NCBI GenBank assembly: GCA_034766995.1
Contig: CM068317.1
Coordinates: forward strand, 26,841,001-26,905,000
Length of the DNA: 64,000 nt
Direction: 5' to 3'
Source of the DNA: Acanthacorydalis orientalis
Lineage: Eukaryota; Arthropoda; Insecta; Megaloptera; Corydalidae
Shown here one piece after another: positions 1 through 10,983 of this stretch. A program made the position numbers and the translations under genes. Every line of letters starts with the position of its first letter. Position 1 is the first letter of the stretch. Under the pieces are notes generated by a model. It worked only from the letters and a program-made list of their open reading frames with translations. It was not told the DNA's origin and did not search any database.

Positions 1-53
1 GACAAATAAAAACGTATGTATTAAAAAAAAAACAAGATAGTTAAATGTTTTGT

Positions 54-461
54 TCACTGAGAGTAAGAGTATCCTTTATTATTCTTGTTATTATCTTTAG
101 ATTTCCAGAACTCTTTAATCATATCCGCTGCTTTTTCTGCTATCATTATTACTGCTGCATTTGTATTTCCACTTACTATTGTTGGCATAACACTTGCATC
201 TACCACACGCAAGTTTTGTATACCATACACTTTAAGTTTTGGATCTACTACTGCCATTTTATCTCTCTTCGGTCCCATTTTACATGTGCCTGAAGGGTGA
301 AAAACTGTCGCTGTATAATATTTAGCTTGACATTCCCAATATTCGTCACTTAAAAATGGAAACTTTGCGCAATGTGGTATACGGTCTGAATTGATTGTTA
401 TATTTAATTCCTTCATTGCTGGTGTTTGAGTCAGGTTATAAGCGAGCTTAGCTCCTTCAAT
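54..461 (-). CDS. GMC oxidoreductase gene A, exon 2 (residues 511-645, C-terminus)
   Basis: Terminal exon of gene A, carrying most of the GMC C-terminal (substrate-binding) domain. It starts after a TTGCAG acceptor at 466-462 and continues the frame as [10 protein letters not shown], which fits the family consensus after DMKVL. The catalytic histidine lies in HPSGTCKMG (about H565). The second active-site position, His or Asn in this family, is the Asn of SGNTNAA (about N609). The protein ends in a lysine- and asparagine-rich tail and a TGA at 56-54. The separating intron (462-1068) is only 607 bp. The open frame extends upstream to 554 but that part is intron sequence without homology. With exon 1 every key residue of an active enzyme is present, so I see no reason to call it a pseudogene. 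Confidence 0.92.
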   Translation of the reverse strand: MEGAKLAYNLTQTPAMKELNITINSDRIPHCAKFPFLSDEYWECQAKYYTATVFHPSGTCKMGPKRDKMAVVDPKLKVYGIQNLRVVDASVMPTIVSGNTNAAVIMIAEKAADMIKEFWKSKDNNKNNKGYSYSQ

Positions 462-1068
462 CTGCAATAAATTACAAGATAATAAACAAACTATTTTGAT
501 TATAAAATACATTGAATATGAAAAGAAGAATCTGTTTATTTTTAAAATTAGCATTAAATTGATATTTGTTATCGAAATTGGTTAGAATTAATGAATAACA
601 ATTCAAACAGTGATCATTGTTTCGAAAATGGAATTAAAAACATGTAAGAGTGAAAGATTTATTTATAAATATGCATATTTTATTATAAATAAACTTAAAT
701 TGTATTTTAGTAAGAAAGGTAAAAAAAGTCGACTCTTGCAAAGTGTATATACACTTGTTAAAAGAATATGATACATTTCGAAAACTGCTGAAATTTTGTT
801 TAGAAATAGAAATAAATTTTATTTTAGAGACTATAATGAATTTAAAAACTATGTACAATATACTCAATTATCTAATAGTAAAAATGATTTATTTTGACAT
901 GACTTATTGATGAAATGTACAATGAATAAATATGTATTTTGAAATGATCGTGAGAATTAGAAATAAGTGTGTGCTAGAAAAATTACAATTATAATTATTG
1001 AATTGATCAGTTCTTCTATTATTCGTTTCATTTCGGTAATATGTTACAAGTTTGTAAAAATCACTCAC
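462..1068 (-). other. Intron of GMC gene A
   Basis: 607-bp intron with GTGAGT donor (1068 downward) and TTGCAG acceptor. The content is plain AT-rich sequence. Two open frames overlap it (634-867 and the tail of the exon 1 frame) but neither shows family homology. Confidence 0.88.
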
Positions 1069-2598
1069 CAAAACTTTCATATCATATGGCTCGTCAAAAT
1101 AATTAGGGTACATTCTTAAATTGTCTTGCGGATCTACACTATTCAGCACTAATTTTCCACGACTCTTCGGTCTTAATAATACTGGTACAATTGTAAACGC
1201 GCGTTTGTTCATATGATTTTCAAAAAGTGACGAATGTATTTCGTCTTTGATTCCTTTAACATGTTTCAAAGTATGTCCTTTATCAGCATTGTCTGCGTAG
1301 GATTGAATGAATAATTGTATATCCGGATAATCGTCATTATTGTTAGCATATTTCGTTTTAACAAAGCCCATTACTTCACAGAAAGGTAACCAGTAAAGAG
1401 GTCCTTTAGAATGAAATAAAAAGTCTACTAAAGAAGACACCTTGTATATTTCAGATAGAAGAAATCCGTACGGTAATGTATTGTTCGGGTTTTTCGGTGG
1501 ATTAATAAAATATGCTGTACCGCCCATTCCGACATGATCTTGTAAGTTATCACCGACACCAGGCAAGTCCACAATAGTCTCAATGTCGAGTCTCTTTAAA
1601 TCAATTTTTGGACCGATTCCTGATAACATCAACAATTGAGGACTCTTCAGTGTTCCGGCAGATAAAATAATTTCTTTATTTGCGTACACAATTTTTTTTG
1701 TCTTATCTTTTTTAAACTTAACTCCGTATGCGAATTTCGTATCTTTGTCTATGAGAATTTCTTCGACGTGTGACTCTAAGCTAATGTGTAAATTTGGACG
1801 CTTTCGAATTGGCCGTAAAAATGCTTTTGCTGTACTACATCGGAGTCCGTTTCTTAACGTTCCTGATGGAACTGTAAAACCTGTTTGATTTTGGCCGTTC
1901 GCATCGACCAAATCGTAACCTATCTGTTTACCAGCTTCGAGAAAATATTCCAACATACGGGAATTATATTTATAGTTCTCTATTGAAAGTTCTCCTCCGG
2001 TGCCATGATAATAATCGTTTCTTAAATCATTGATTCTGTTGTCTTCAGATTTTTTAAAATACGGAAGAACACTCTCATAGTTCCATCCATTATTTCCTTT
2101 TGATTCCCAGTAATCAAAATCACGACTATTTCCTCTTATGTATAGCATTGCATTCAAAACACTACTACCACCAAGAACTTTTCCTGTTGGCATGTTGCAT
2201 TGCCTATTTTTCATTCCTAAGCAATATGTATTTGATGGTTCTGATTTAAAGTTCCAGTCTATTGAAGATTGTAGAAATGTCGGAAACAGTAGAGGTACAT
2301 CTGATAATGGCTTTTCATCACTGCCTGCTTCTAGAAGTAAAACATTCCATTCAGGATTTTCTGATAATCGGTTTGCTAGAACAGCTCCAGCAGATCCTCC
2401 ACCTACGATTATGAAATCGTATCCGTTGTTCATCGTTTTTAATTTTACACTATTTACTCTATTAGCCTTATCGGCTATATCTTTTCTGAGTAACGGTATA
2501 AAAGATTGAAGAAGTAATATAAAACCAACAGCCATACCATACTGCGTCATAGCGTAAGTAAACATACCTTTGAGACTACTCAAATTAGAAAAGAACAT
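1069..2598 (-). CDS. GMC oxidoreductase gene A, exon 1 (residues 1-510)
   Basis: First coding exon of an FAD-dependent GMC oxidoreductase (glucose dehydrogenase / alcohol oxidase type). A hydrophobic segment at about residues 20-37 could be a signal or membrane anchor. The FAD-binding Rossmann motif GGGSAG is at 66-71, followed by the acidic end of the second beta strand (LLLEAG, E90). GMC signature 1 ([11 protein letters not shown]) is at 139-149, signature 2 ([18 protein letters not shown]) at 313-330 and GVGDNLQDH at 347-355. The reading frame runs on past residue 510 to position 904, but homology stops at DMKVL. There a strong donor (GTGAGT, reading down from 1068) is present, so the exon is ended at 1069 in phase 0. 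It joins the exon at 54-461 to give 645 aa, a normal family length. The start at 2598 lies in A-rich context and supplies the hydrophobic N-terminus; an internal Met would lose it. Substrate specificity cannot be read from the sequence. Confidence 0.93.
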
Positions 2599-3800
2599 TT
2601 TTAATTTTCAGTGTAATATTTGAAAATAAATATTTTAGATCGTCTTATGTTTCAAATGAACGGTATAAGTTACTTTTCATTTATTATTTTAGCATAATTG
2701 TAACACTTGATGAGTATTTAAATTTAGTTTTTATATTTTTGTGATTTAAAATAATGGAACAAAAATTCAAATTGCTTATACTTTTTTAATTATATAGAAA
2801 AATATTAACAATTTTCACAAAATGAATTAAGAACACAAAATACATTTGCAAAATAATTATCGATTATTTTTATAGAATTTTCTGTATTAATTCTTACGTT
2901 GAATAAAAATACAGTTCATTACATATGTGTACTAAATTAATTTGGTTCACATTAAATTGCAATCGTGGTATTTAATATAGATTACAACTTCATTTGAATT
3001 TTAATTATTTTTTTAAAACTAATCTGAATGTAAAACTAATCGAAATACAAATCCGCTGCAATCGAAAAAGTATTTTATTTAAATTAATTCCGGTCGCAAA
3101 ATCTATAAATAATATTTATTAAAAAGACAAGAATTATCAACGTTTTGTAATGTAATGTAAATAAAAAAAAATGAGTTAAAATTTATTTTAGTAACATTTT
3201 ATGAAAATCCTATTCACTTTTCCTGCTAGATATTAATTTTTTGTCATTTTAGATAGCGATATTATCAATAACCTATTATAATTATGTACAAGTGTAATAA
3301 AATAGTTCAGTGTTACTATTTGTAAATATTATTTTTTTTAAAAAAATGTTCCCTTTCTGTTTAAACCACTTGACAAATAAAGTAAAAAACTACATATCAT
3401 TTTTTTTCTGATCAAAATATTTAAGAATTGATTATCGATATTTTTAATTGTTGATTATGCGCATTTCGATTCCAACCCAGTATTTTACATTTATTTGATA
3501 GTACACTTAGATTATAATAAATCAAATTTTCCATTCATCTTTCTATTACCAATGTGCACCAACATTTAATTTAATCTTTTTTCGGATTTATTTTTAAATC
3601 CGGTCCCTAGAACACTTCCTCAAGACCAATTCACCATGAATGAATCTGTCTATATGAAAAACACATTTTCCCTTTCAACCTGTCGACATAATTTTAAGAT
3701 TCTTGTCAATAATGTGAAAAGTAATTATTTTATAACAGATATTCTATATCTTTTGAACATGTCAAATATTTTAATTTTTAGTTGACCTTTGAATATTATT
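2599..3800. other. Gene-free spacer upstream of GMC gene A
   Basis: AT-rich, no open frame with homology. Contains a T/A palindrome (3332-3346) and the fold-back fragment at 3440. Must include the promoter of gene A, which I cannot pinpoint. Confidence 0.6.
3440..3475 (+). repeat. Short fragment of a fold-back arm
   Basis: TTTAATTGTTGATTATGCGC followed by ATTTCGATTCC matches the arm core TTGTNGCTTATGCGCATTTCGAT. Confidence 0.35.
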
Positions 3801-4319
3801 TTAGGTGTACAAATTAATTCGGTGAGTTTTTTTTATAGAAAATGAATGTTTACGGAAAAATAGAAGACATTTTAATCATCAAAATATCCCCACTTTATTT
3901 TGTATAACTTTGCTCCATCTGTTGGATAACTGACAAATCCCTTGTCGAAAAAAATATTGCGGCTTTGAGTCGATAATGTCCTAATGCATTTTAGCAACTC
4001 TTCCATTGTTCTAGCATTTTTTGCATGTTCTATGCATCACAACACATTCCCTCAAAGATGAACAAATCATTCCCGCAGCTTCGGAAACATTTCTTCAACT
4101 GGAATGCATAAAGTATGCAATATTTAACATGCTGCTTTCCGACCGCCATTGTATTCGCCGCTGTTTTGTGAGGTTATGTCAACTTTTTGGGCAATATATA
4201 TGGTGTTTTTAAATGTTAACGTTGGCACTTAAAAATCCTCAAATGACGAGAATTTATTTTATTTTGAAAGAGTTAAGATTGATTTAATCTAAAGGCACAG
4301 AATTAATTTTGATACCTAA
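3801..4319 (-). mobile_element. Second mariner-like family, non-autonomous copy 1
   Basis: Ends are inverted repeats: left TTAGGTGTACAAATTAATTC, right (reverse-complemented) TTAGGTATCAAAATTAATTC, with TA after the right end (4320-4321). On the minus strand near the left end it encodes a mariner-type transposase C-terminus, QLSNRWSKVIQNKVGIF, followed by a stop. It is about 75% similar by eye to the copy at 57193-57660. The open frame at 4021-4212 lies inside and is not a host gene. Most of the transposase is absent. Confidence 0.72.
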
Positions 4320-4490
4320 TATTTAAATACACTTTAAACATCAAATGGTTAGAGCATAATTCAAATTATTATATTATTTTTTTATTAAACATAAAAAATA
4401 ATTTGGAAATGTAATCGATTTACATACAATTAATGCCAACACAACAATAAATATAAGGTTTTTTTTCTGTATTTGTAATGTAAGAGAGTC

Positions 4491-4491
<1 letters not shown>

Positions 4492-4560
<69 letters not shown>
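4492..4560. repeat. (AT)n microsatellite, 69 bp
   Basis: Uninterrupted AT dinucleotides, 0.6 kb downstream of GMC gene B. Produces a meaningless Ile-Tyr reading frame. Confidence 0.95.
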
Positions 4561-4563
<3 letters not shown>

Positions 4564-4645
4564 AAGCATCTGACATTTAGAGTTAGTATTTTACTTTAAT
4601 TGCAATTGTTCTGATCAAAGTAATCTAATAACACTAATTAAGTAC

Positions 4646-4647
<2 letters not shown>

Positions 4648-4703
<56 letters not shown>
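4648..4703. repeat. (AT)n microsatellite, 56 bp
   Basis: Second tract, 88 bp from the previous one. Confidence 0.95.
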
Positions 4704-4705
<2 letters not shown>

Positions 4706-5130
4706 ATTGTCTAAATACAAGTTGGAATGAAATGGTACAATGTACAAAATATAGAATACAAACAATTATTTAATTTTATTAAAAATTATAAATAAACATA
4801 TTAAATTAGAACATAATATACATTCTATTGGACATTTCATTCATTAAAAGTGTATTAAATGTAATGAATAACAATAAAACAATAACAAACTGATATGTTG
4901 ACTCACAATAAATAGTTTTATGACAACTCGTAGCATTTCGTATATTGGTTCTTAGTCATAAGAGATTCACTCTCGCGGTTAGTTACATACAAAAATATTT
5001 TGTATTTAATATCAACAGTTTTTATAATACTGAACAATGAGTTTTTAAAGTTAATCACTTTTTACTTACAAGTCTTTAAGAACGTCCACAATATAACCCA
5101 ACAGTATTTGAATAAACAGCACTATTTCCA

Positions 5131-6623
5131 TTAACTCTTTCTTAACCATTGTTTTTTGACTAAGTCAGCTCCTTTTTCAGCAACCATTATGACAGGTGCG
5201 TTGGTATTTCCACTTACCAGTGTTGGAATTATACTAGCATCAATAACACGTAATCCACGCATCCCATAAACTCTCAATTCAGGATCAACGACTGCATCGG
5301 GATCCCAGTAAGGGCCCATTTTACAAGTACCGACTGGATGATAAATTGTTACTGAATACTGCCGTATCATACATTCCCAGTACGGATCCGTAAAAGCTCT
5401 CAAATGTGCACACTGTGGAAATTTATACGGATTCATTTGACTTCCAAAACGTTTAAAGCTTTTCGTTTTACTTAACGCAATGGCTATTTTCACACCTTCA
5501 ACTAAAGTTTTCATATCGAAGTCATCTGCGAAATAATTCGGATATATCAGTGGGTAATCAAAAGGATTACTACTTCTTAATTTGATTATTCCTCTGCTTC
5601 TTGGACGAAGAAGTACCGGAATCACACTCCACACGTCTTTATTGTTAATCGGTGTAAACACTTTGTTATAAAAAGCATCAGTTAACCCGTGCGCTTTTTT
5701 TAACTGTCGTCCACCATCCGAATTTGTCGATCCTGATATAAAATGAAACTCAATATCAGGAAAATCCTGACTGGCATTCGCATATTTCGTATTAACGAAT
5801 GCAAGTCCTTCAACGCCACCTGGTATCGTTAAGGGACCATCGCCGAAAACTGCGTATTGCATTACAGTTGTCAGAGAGTGTATTCGATTTTCTACGATTG
5901 AAATCGGTTTATTCACCATGAACGCCAACCCTCCTAATCCTACATGATCTTGAAGATTATGACCGACACGTAAATTTTGTATCACAGGTATATTGTGTTT
6001 GAGAAGATCTTCCGCAGGACCGATCCCTGATAACATTAATAATTGCGGTGAATTAACAGATCCTCCAGAGACAATGACTTCTTTCGTTGCAATGACCCTC
6101 TGTAACTTCCTATCGCGCATAAATTCAACCCCGTAAGCAATCTTTCTTATTGGTTCAATAAGTATTCTCGTAACATGCGCATTCATAGTAACGTGTAAAT
6201 TTTTTCTCAGGCGCACAGGTCTTAAAAAGGCTTTTGCTGTACTACACCTGCTACCCCTTCGAATTGATCCCTGTGCAATCATAAATCCTGTCTGTTTTTC
6301 TCCATTAATATCTCTGTTCTCATAACCGAGCTCAACACCTGCTTGTACAAATGCAGCAGCGAGTGGAGTATGCCAAGGTGCTTCTCCTACAGTTAGATAT
6401 CCTCCAGTTGAATGATAAGGAGTGCGTATTAAATAAGGATTTTGTTGATCTTCGGATTTCTTAAAATAGTAAAGTGCTTCTTTAGATCCCCATCCAGGAT
6501 TTCCTTGCGCTTCCCAAAGATCATAGTCACGTTTGTTGGCTCGAAGGTACAGCATGTAGTTTAAAACTGATGATCCACCAAGTACTTTTCCTCTGGGCCA
6601 ATTACATCGACCATTTACCATTC
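5131..6623 (-). CDS. GMC oxidoreductase gene B, exon 3 (residues 126-622, main catalytic exon)
   Basis: Last and largest exon of a second GMC oxidoreductase. After a TTTTTAG acceptor the exon opens with GA, completing a glycine codon begun in exon 2, so the join reads L-G-M-V-N-G. GMC signature 1 ([12 protein letters not shown]) is at about residues 136-147 and signature 2 ([18 protein letters not shown]) at 311-328. VGHNLQDH, the catalytic H554 in YHPVGTCKMG and N598 in SGNTNAP follow. The frame stops with TAA after KQWLRKS. The first Met of this open frame (6621) is internal, not the start. The exon reads straight through the point (DMKTLVEGVK) where gene A has its only intron. The full product is 622 aa, normal for insect members, and appears intact. 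The 3' flank runs into AT-rich DNA with two long (AT)n tracts. Confidence 0.94.
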
Positions 6624-6692
6624 CTAAAAATACATCAAAACTTAATGACGGGAAAAATAAGAGAATTATTTGTTGTCAGCATTCTTTAAATA

Positions 6693-7265
6693 TTAGGTTG
6701 ACAGGAAAATGATTACGGTTTTTGTTTTCTGATTTCTAATCTTATTTGTTTCAATGAAAGGATCATTTCATCGTTTTCATGTTGATATCATTTTAAAGTC
6801 CATTTTTCGGTCTGTATTTCTGTAACATCGACTTAGATTTTATTATTAATTATGTTTCAAATTGCGCTATTCAATTTAAAATGGAAACGAAGCAAATAAG
6901 AGCATTTTTTTTATGAGTCCAAAACGGGTGGTACAGCAGCAGAAACTGCTCGTAAACTAAACAATGCTTTTGGTGTGGGCACTGTTAGAGAATGCACGGT
7001 GTAATGATGGTTTCAAAATTTCGTGCTGAGAACGAAAGCCTTGAAGACGAAGAAAGTCGTGGGCAACCTTCTTCAGTTCATAACGATCAACTGAAAGCGT
7101 TAGTTGTATCAGAACCACGCACAACAATTCGAGATCTAGCACAAAAGTGAGGTGTTAGTGATCCAGCAGTTCTGAATCACTTAAAACAGCTAGGAAAATA
7201 AAAAATGCTTAAAATGTATATGGATTTGAAGATCGTGAACCGCAATTATTTTTCTGACAACCTAA
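6693..7265 (+). mobile_element. Mariner element, internally deleted (573 bp), in intron 2 of GMC gene B
   Basis: Flanked by TA on both sides (6691-6692 and 7266-7267). The ends are inverted repeats beginning TTAGGTTGACAGGAAAAT and TTAGGTTGTCAGAAAAATAA on the opposite strand. From 6881 it carries broken N-terminal helix-turn-helix coding of a mariner transposase. In mixed frames one reads TGGTAAETARKLNNAFGVGT, then WFQ and later DNDQL-like text, with several stops. The catalytic DDD part is missing. It belongs to the same family as the elements at 8568-9064 and 43416-43494. Non-functional as an enzyme, though its ends are well preserved. Confidence 0.88.
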
Positions 7266-7920
7266 TAGAGATTGATTTTTTCATATATTCAGATGTATTT
7301 ATCATTTTATCATTTGTGCTATAAATAACACGTGTACGTTCATGACAATCATTTGTTGCACACGCGCACATATCAAGTATAAAAGTTTTGTTTACATTTT
7401 ATTTATTGATTTTGACCGAAAATTATTTGTTTGCACGTTCTTTGAGATTATTGTGTATATTTTTATTTTTAATAATTACACGGTATACGAAGATAAGTAT
7501 ATAAAAATAACAATAACTTTATATTTATGTTCGTAACAAAAAAGAAAAACGTGATGAATCCCGTAAATAATTAACATAAACATATCTATTCAGTATAATA
7601 CGTTTGTATGAATGTAAATTAAAAATAATTTATATAAATGAACCTATATACAATAGAAATGTGAACACTTGGTCAACAGTTGAATATTTGTCAGGAATTG
7701 AAGTTGCTATTTAACTCTATTTAAGAATTTGCTAACTATTCATCAATTTTTATGCAAAAGTAATTCTGATTTATCTATAGTAAGTATAACTGTTTTTATC
7801 TGTGAAAAATGGGCTGTCGACAGGACATATATAGTATATTATAAATAAGTTAAATAATGTTCCCAAATAATATTTTATTTTTAAACGTATAAACTTCAAA
7901 GCATTAAAATAATTACTATA

Positions 7921-7961
7921 GGGTTGAAAGCCTATCGAGCAAGGAACGAATTCCTCTAGTG
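7921..7961 (+). repeat. Short dispersed repeat next to (AT)n, copy 1
   Basis: GGGTTGAAAGCCTATCGAGC and AAGGAACGAATTCCTCTAGT, then (AT)n. About 40 bp identical, apart from two or three bases, to 9571-9612. Confidence 0.7.
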
Positions 7962-8567
7962 TATATATATATATATATATATAAATTATTTATCTTTTAT
8001 TGTAATTCTTATATATAACGATAACAATATAAAACTAGTAATAATCGTAATTAATAATCGTTGAATTTAATCTGGGTTTAATTTTCAAGTGGATTATTTC
8101 CAATAGTCTCTTGAATATGTTACATATTAATTTTGTTCGTATTGTAATTTAAATAAAATTTATTTAAGATATATTTTTTGATGACAGTGTTATTTTTCAC
8201 ATTAATATTCGTAACAGATTAAGTATAGAATTAATTATATATATTAAAAATATGTTATAAAATATTTTTGTATCCACTTAATCATTTTGCTGATAGATTT
8301 TAAATATTTATTAATTTTATTTTACATGATTGTAATATTATATAAAGGTACCTTTCAGACGTAATATTTTCAATAGTTTTAATTGTTAGTTAATTTGCAT
8401 TTAGTCTGTTATTAATAATTTTGATAAACCGTAAAAGTATCACTATATGAAGATGAAAAGTCGATAATATAATTCATAATGATTAGTATTCTACTGAGTT
8501 TTTCACTATCAAAATTATTTTCGAAGCGTTAACAAATCTTATCTAATTGTCCTTTGTTGGTAAAATA

Positions 8568-9064
8568 TTAGTGTTGGTAGAAAAATAATTGCGGTTTATA
8601 ACATTCAAATTCATATACATTTTTAAGTGGTCCAGACTGTTGGAAGACTGGCGCCTAACTTTTGTGCAAGCTCCCGAATTGTTGTGCGTGGTTCTGATTC
8701 AACTGACGCCTTCAGTTGGTCGTTATGAACTGAAGAAAGACTCCTGTGACCTTCAATGGTCTTGTCTTTTAGAACTCGCACCAAAAGCATCGTTTAGTTT
8801 ACGATCAGTTTCTCCTGCTGTACCACCCGTTTTGAACTCATACAAAAATTTTTCTCTTATTTGCCTTCTTTTCCATCTTTAATTCAATAGCCCAATTTGA
8901 AGCAAAATTAATAATAAAACGAAAGTCGATGTTACCAAAATACAGACCGAAAAATGGACTTTAACATTATATTAACATGAACACAATGAAACGACACTTT
9001 CATTGAAAAAATTAAAGTAAGAATTCAGAAAACAAAAACCGCAATTATTTTCATACCAACCTAA
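8568..9064 (-). mobile_element. Mariner element, internally deleted (497 bp), same family, reverse orientation
   Basis: TA flanks at 8566-8567 and 9065-9066. The left end reads TTAGTGTTGGTAGAAAAATA and the right end, reverse-complemented, TTAGGTTGGTATGAAAATAA, both followed by TTGCGGTTT. On the minus strand the sequence after about 8882 gives the mariner N-terminus (KKANKREIF, YEFKTGGTAGETDRKLNDAF). It breaks into stops and jumps to the left end, so only the DNA-binding part is represented. An open frame on the plus strand (8589-8882) is its antisense shadow. Confidence 0.87.
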
Positions 9065-9269
9065 TAGCATGATTGTGAATTTTCAGGCTGAGTTTATTCG
9101 ATTTATGTTCTGTGATAATTCCAACATTAAGGTTTACGTTGTCTTCTTCTTCAAATACTACACTCTTTTTTACTCAAATATGATTAATATCTCAATTTGA
9201 ATACTTCATTCTTGTTTATAATTTAATTTATATTTTGAGGATAAATTTGATAATGATTTATTATTATCT

Positions 9270-9272
<3 letters not shown>

Positions 9273-9348
<76 letters not shown>

Positions 9349-9350
9349 TA
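9273..9350. repeat. Compound (AT)n(GA)n microsatellite
   Basis: AT units to 9316, then GA units with one interruption. Lies in intron 2 of GMC gene B. Confidence 0.93.
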
Positions 9351-9549
9351 AATATATAATAGAAATCAAAATTATCCATAAAAAACATGAAAGAACACGC
9401 TGCAAAAAATAATCTATCTGCCAGAATGTTTATATAGACATACTAACATATATATATATAAAATCCATGACGTCGACTTATTTATTTGGGACGAGGTTTC
9501 TCTTATACCTAAATATATTTATTGTTTCATTCAGTTTATAATTGACAAG

Positions 9550-9612
9550 TGGGCGAGCGCAGCGAGCCCGGGGTTGGAAAGCCTATCGAGCAAGGAGCGA
9601 ATTCCTCTAATA
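9550..9612 (+). repeat. Short dispersed repeat next to (AT)n, copy 2, with GC-rich leader
   Basis: GGGTTGGAAAGCCTATCGAG and CAAGGAGCGAATTCCTCTAA, then (AT)n. It is preceded by GTGGGCGAGCGCAGCGAGCC, a small GCGAGC direct repeat inside a GGGC/GCCC palindrome. Possibly the end of a mobile element family, type unknown. Confidence 0.65.
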
Positions 9613-9778
9613 TATATATATATAAATTATTATATATATAAATGACATTCTTTCATATCGTTCTTAAAAATATAATGAAAAACTTGAAAGAAATGTTATT
9701 GTGTGTACGTGGGCTGTGTACAAACATTTCTTTATTTTATCTCTCTCTCTATTTAGTTTCATCGTATATATTATGTAC

Positions 9779-9949
9779 CTAAACAAAATGTCCCTGATGG
9801 TTCCGTTTTGTACTGCCAATCCAATTTACTTAATTGCAAATATCCAGCCATAAGAGGAACATCACTGATTTCAGTTTCATCTCCGCCTGCTTCTATTAAT
9901 AACACATTCCAGTTTTCAATTTCGGAAAGACGATTTGCCACGACTGCAC
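9779..9949 (-). CDS. GMC oxidoreductase gene B, exon 2 (residues 69-126)
   Basis: A 171-bp internal exon too short to stand out as an open frame. Read on the minus strand it follows a TTTTTAG acceptor and ends at a GTACAT donor. It encodes [26 protein letters not shown] and [15 protein letters not shown], exactly the stretch between the Rossmann glycines of exon 1 and the LGMVNGR start of exon 3. Both junctions split glycine codons (phase 1 on each side) and restore the frame. E88 in LLIEAGG is the acidic FAD-ribose ligand expected in the family. The exon is isolated between introns of 3155 bp and 2876 bp that contain mariner elements. Conservation is high, so the call rests on homology, phase and length together. 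Confidence 0.92.
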
Positions 9950-9986
9950 CTAAAAAGTAATATCAATACACATTCAGTTAGACCCG

Positions 9987-9987
<1 letters not shown>

Positions 9988-10055
<68 letters not shown>
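9988..10055. repeat. (AT)n microsatellite, 68 bp
   Basis: Begins 38 bp upstream of the acceptor side of GMC gene B exon 2, inside intron 1. Confidence 0.95.
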
Positions 10056-10056
<1 letters not shown>

Positions 10057-10983
10057 TAAACAGAAACATATTTATATCAGTAAGTAAAATAGAAATGCTT
10101 GATGCAACGTGAATTATTTATTAGATTTTTGCTGTGTTATCAGAATTATAGCCAATATGTTATATATTAAATATCTTTAAAAAGAATTTTTTTACAGTTT
10201 CTACTTATTTAGACACTTGTAAAAAAATATTGTGTACTGAAGAGAAGTCATCTATTCCTTTTTATAACTACAAAAACGTTAGAAAATATCATGAAATGTG
10301 TTCAGGATTGCAATATACTGACCAGTCAATCGGTTAAATATTGTTTAATAAATAGTTTTCATTTAATTAAATATTATATTAGGCACATATCGTTCAGAAA
10401 ATATATTTTAAATAATAATACCATTGTAGTGAATCATACAAATCGCTATAAGCATTGTATTTAGAATTCAAATTAGAAATTTTCGTTACAAAAGATATAG
10501 TAGAGGTTCTTTACTAAAGTATATTAAAACCATTTGAAAATCTAATAATTACTAACAGTGGAAGTAAACCACTACATGCGATTTTTTTACTTTAGTTCAC
10601 CAAATAGAGGTTAAATAAAATAAATATACCAGAAGTTAACAGTCTCATTTCTCTACGTTTGTGAGCTGTCACCTTAACGTAGTATTTAAATATCTATTTA
10701 TATTACTGAACAGTCCTTAACGTCTAAAGACATTTTTTGTGTAGAACATTATTTTCTTTACAAAAAAATGACTTAAATGTACGACTATGATTTTTCATAC
10801 ATATTTTAATATTTTTTTCGGTCTAAACAAAAGTTTAGGAATTTATTTCAAAGTTAAGAAGGTACCAAAAAGCAAAATATTTCATAGAAAAATCAACAAA
10901 ATAACAAATATCTTTTCAAAAAGAGTATCTAATTTATTAGGAAAAATTAAACCCGTATTGAAAAAAATGTTATTATTAATCTA

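Noticed and set aside
904..1068. Extension of the gene A open frame past residue 510
   Set aside because: Homology ends exactly at a GTGAGT donor and resumes in the exon at 54-461; the extension is intron.
2138..2509. Plus-strand 123-codon open frame
   Set aside because: Antisense shadow of GMC gene A exon 1, whose minus-strand frame shows all family motifs.
8589..8882. Plus-strand 97-codon frame in intron 2 of GMC gene B
   Set aside because: It is the antisense of the mariner N-terminal remnant in the element at 8568-9064. The minus frame at 6957-7142 is likewise the antisense of the 6693 element.
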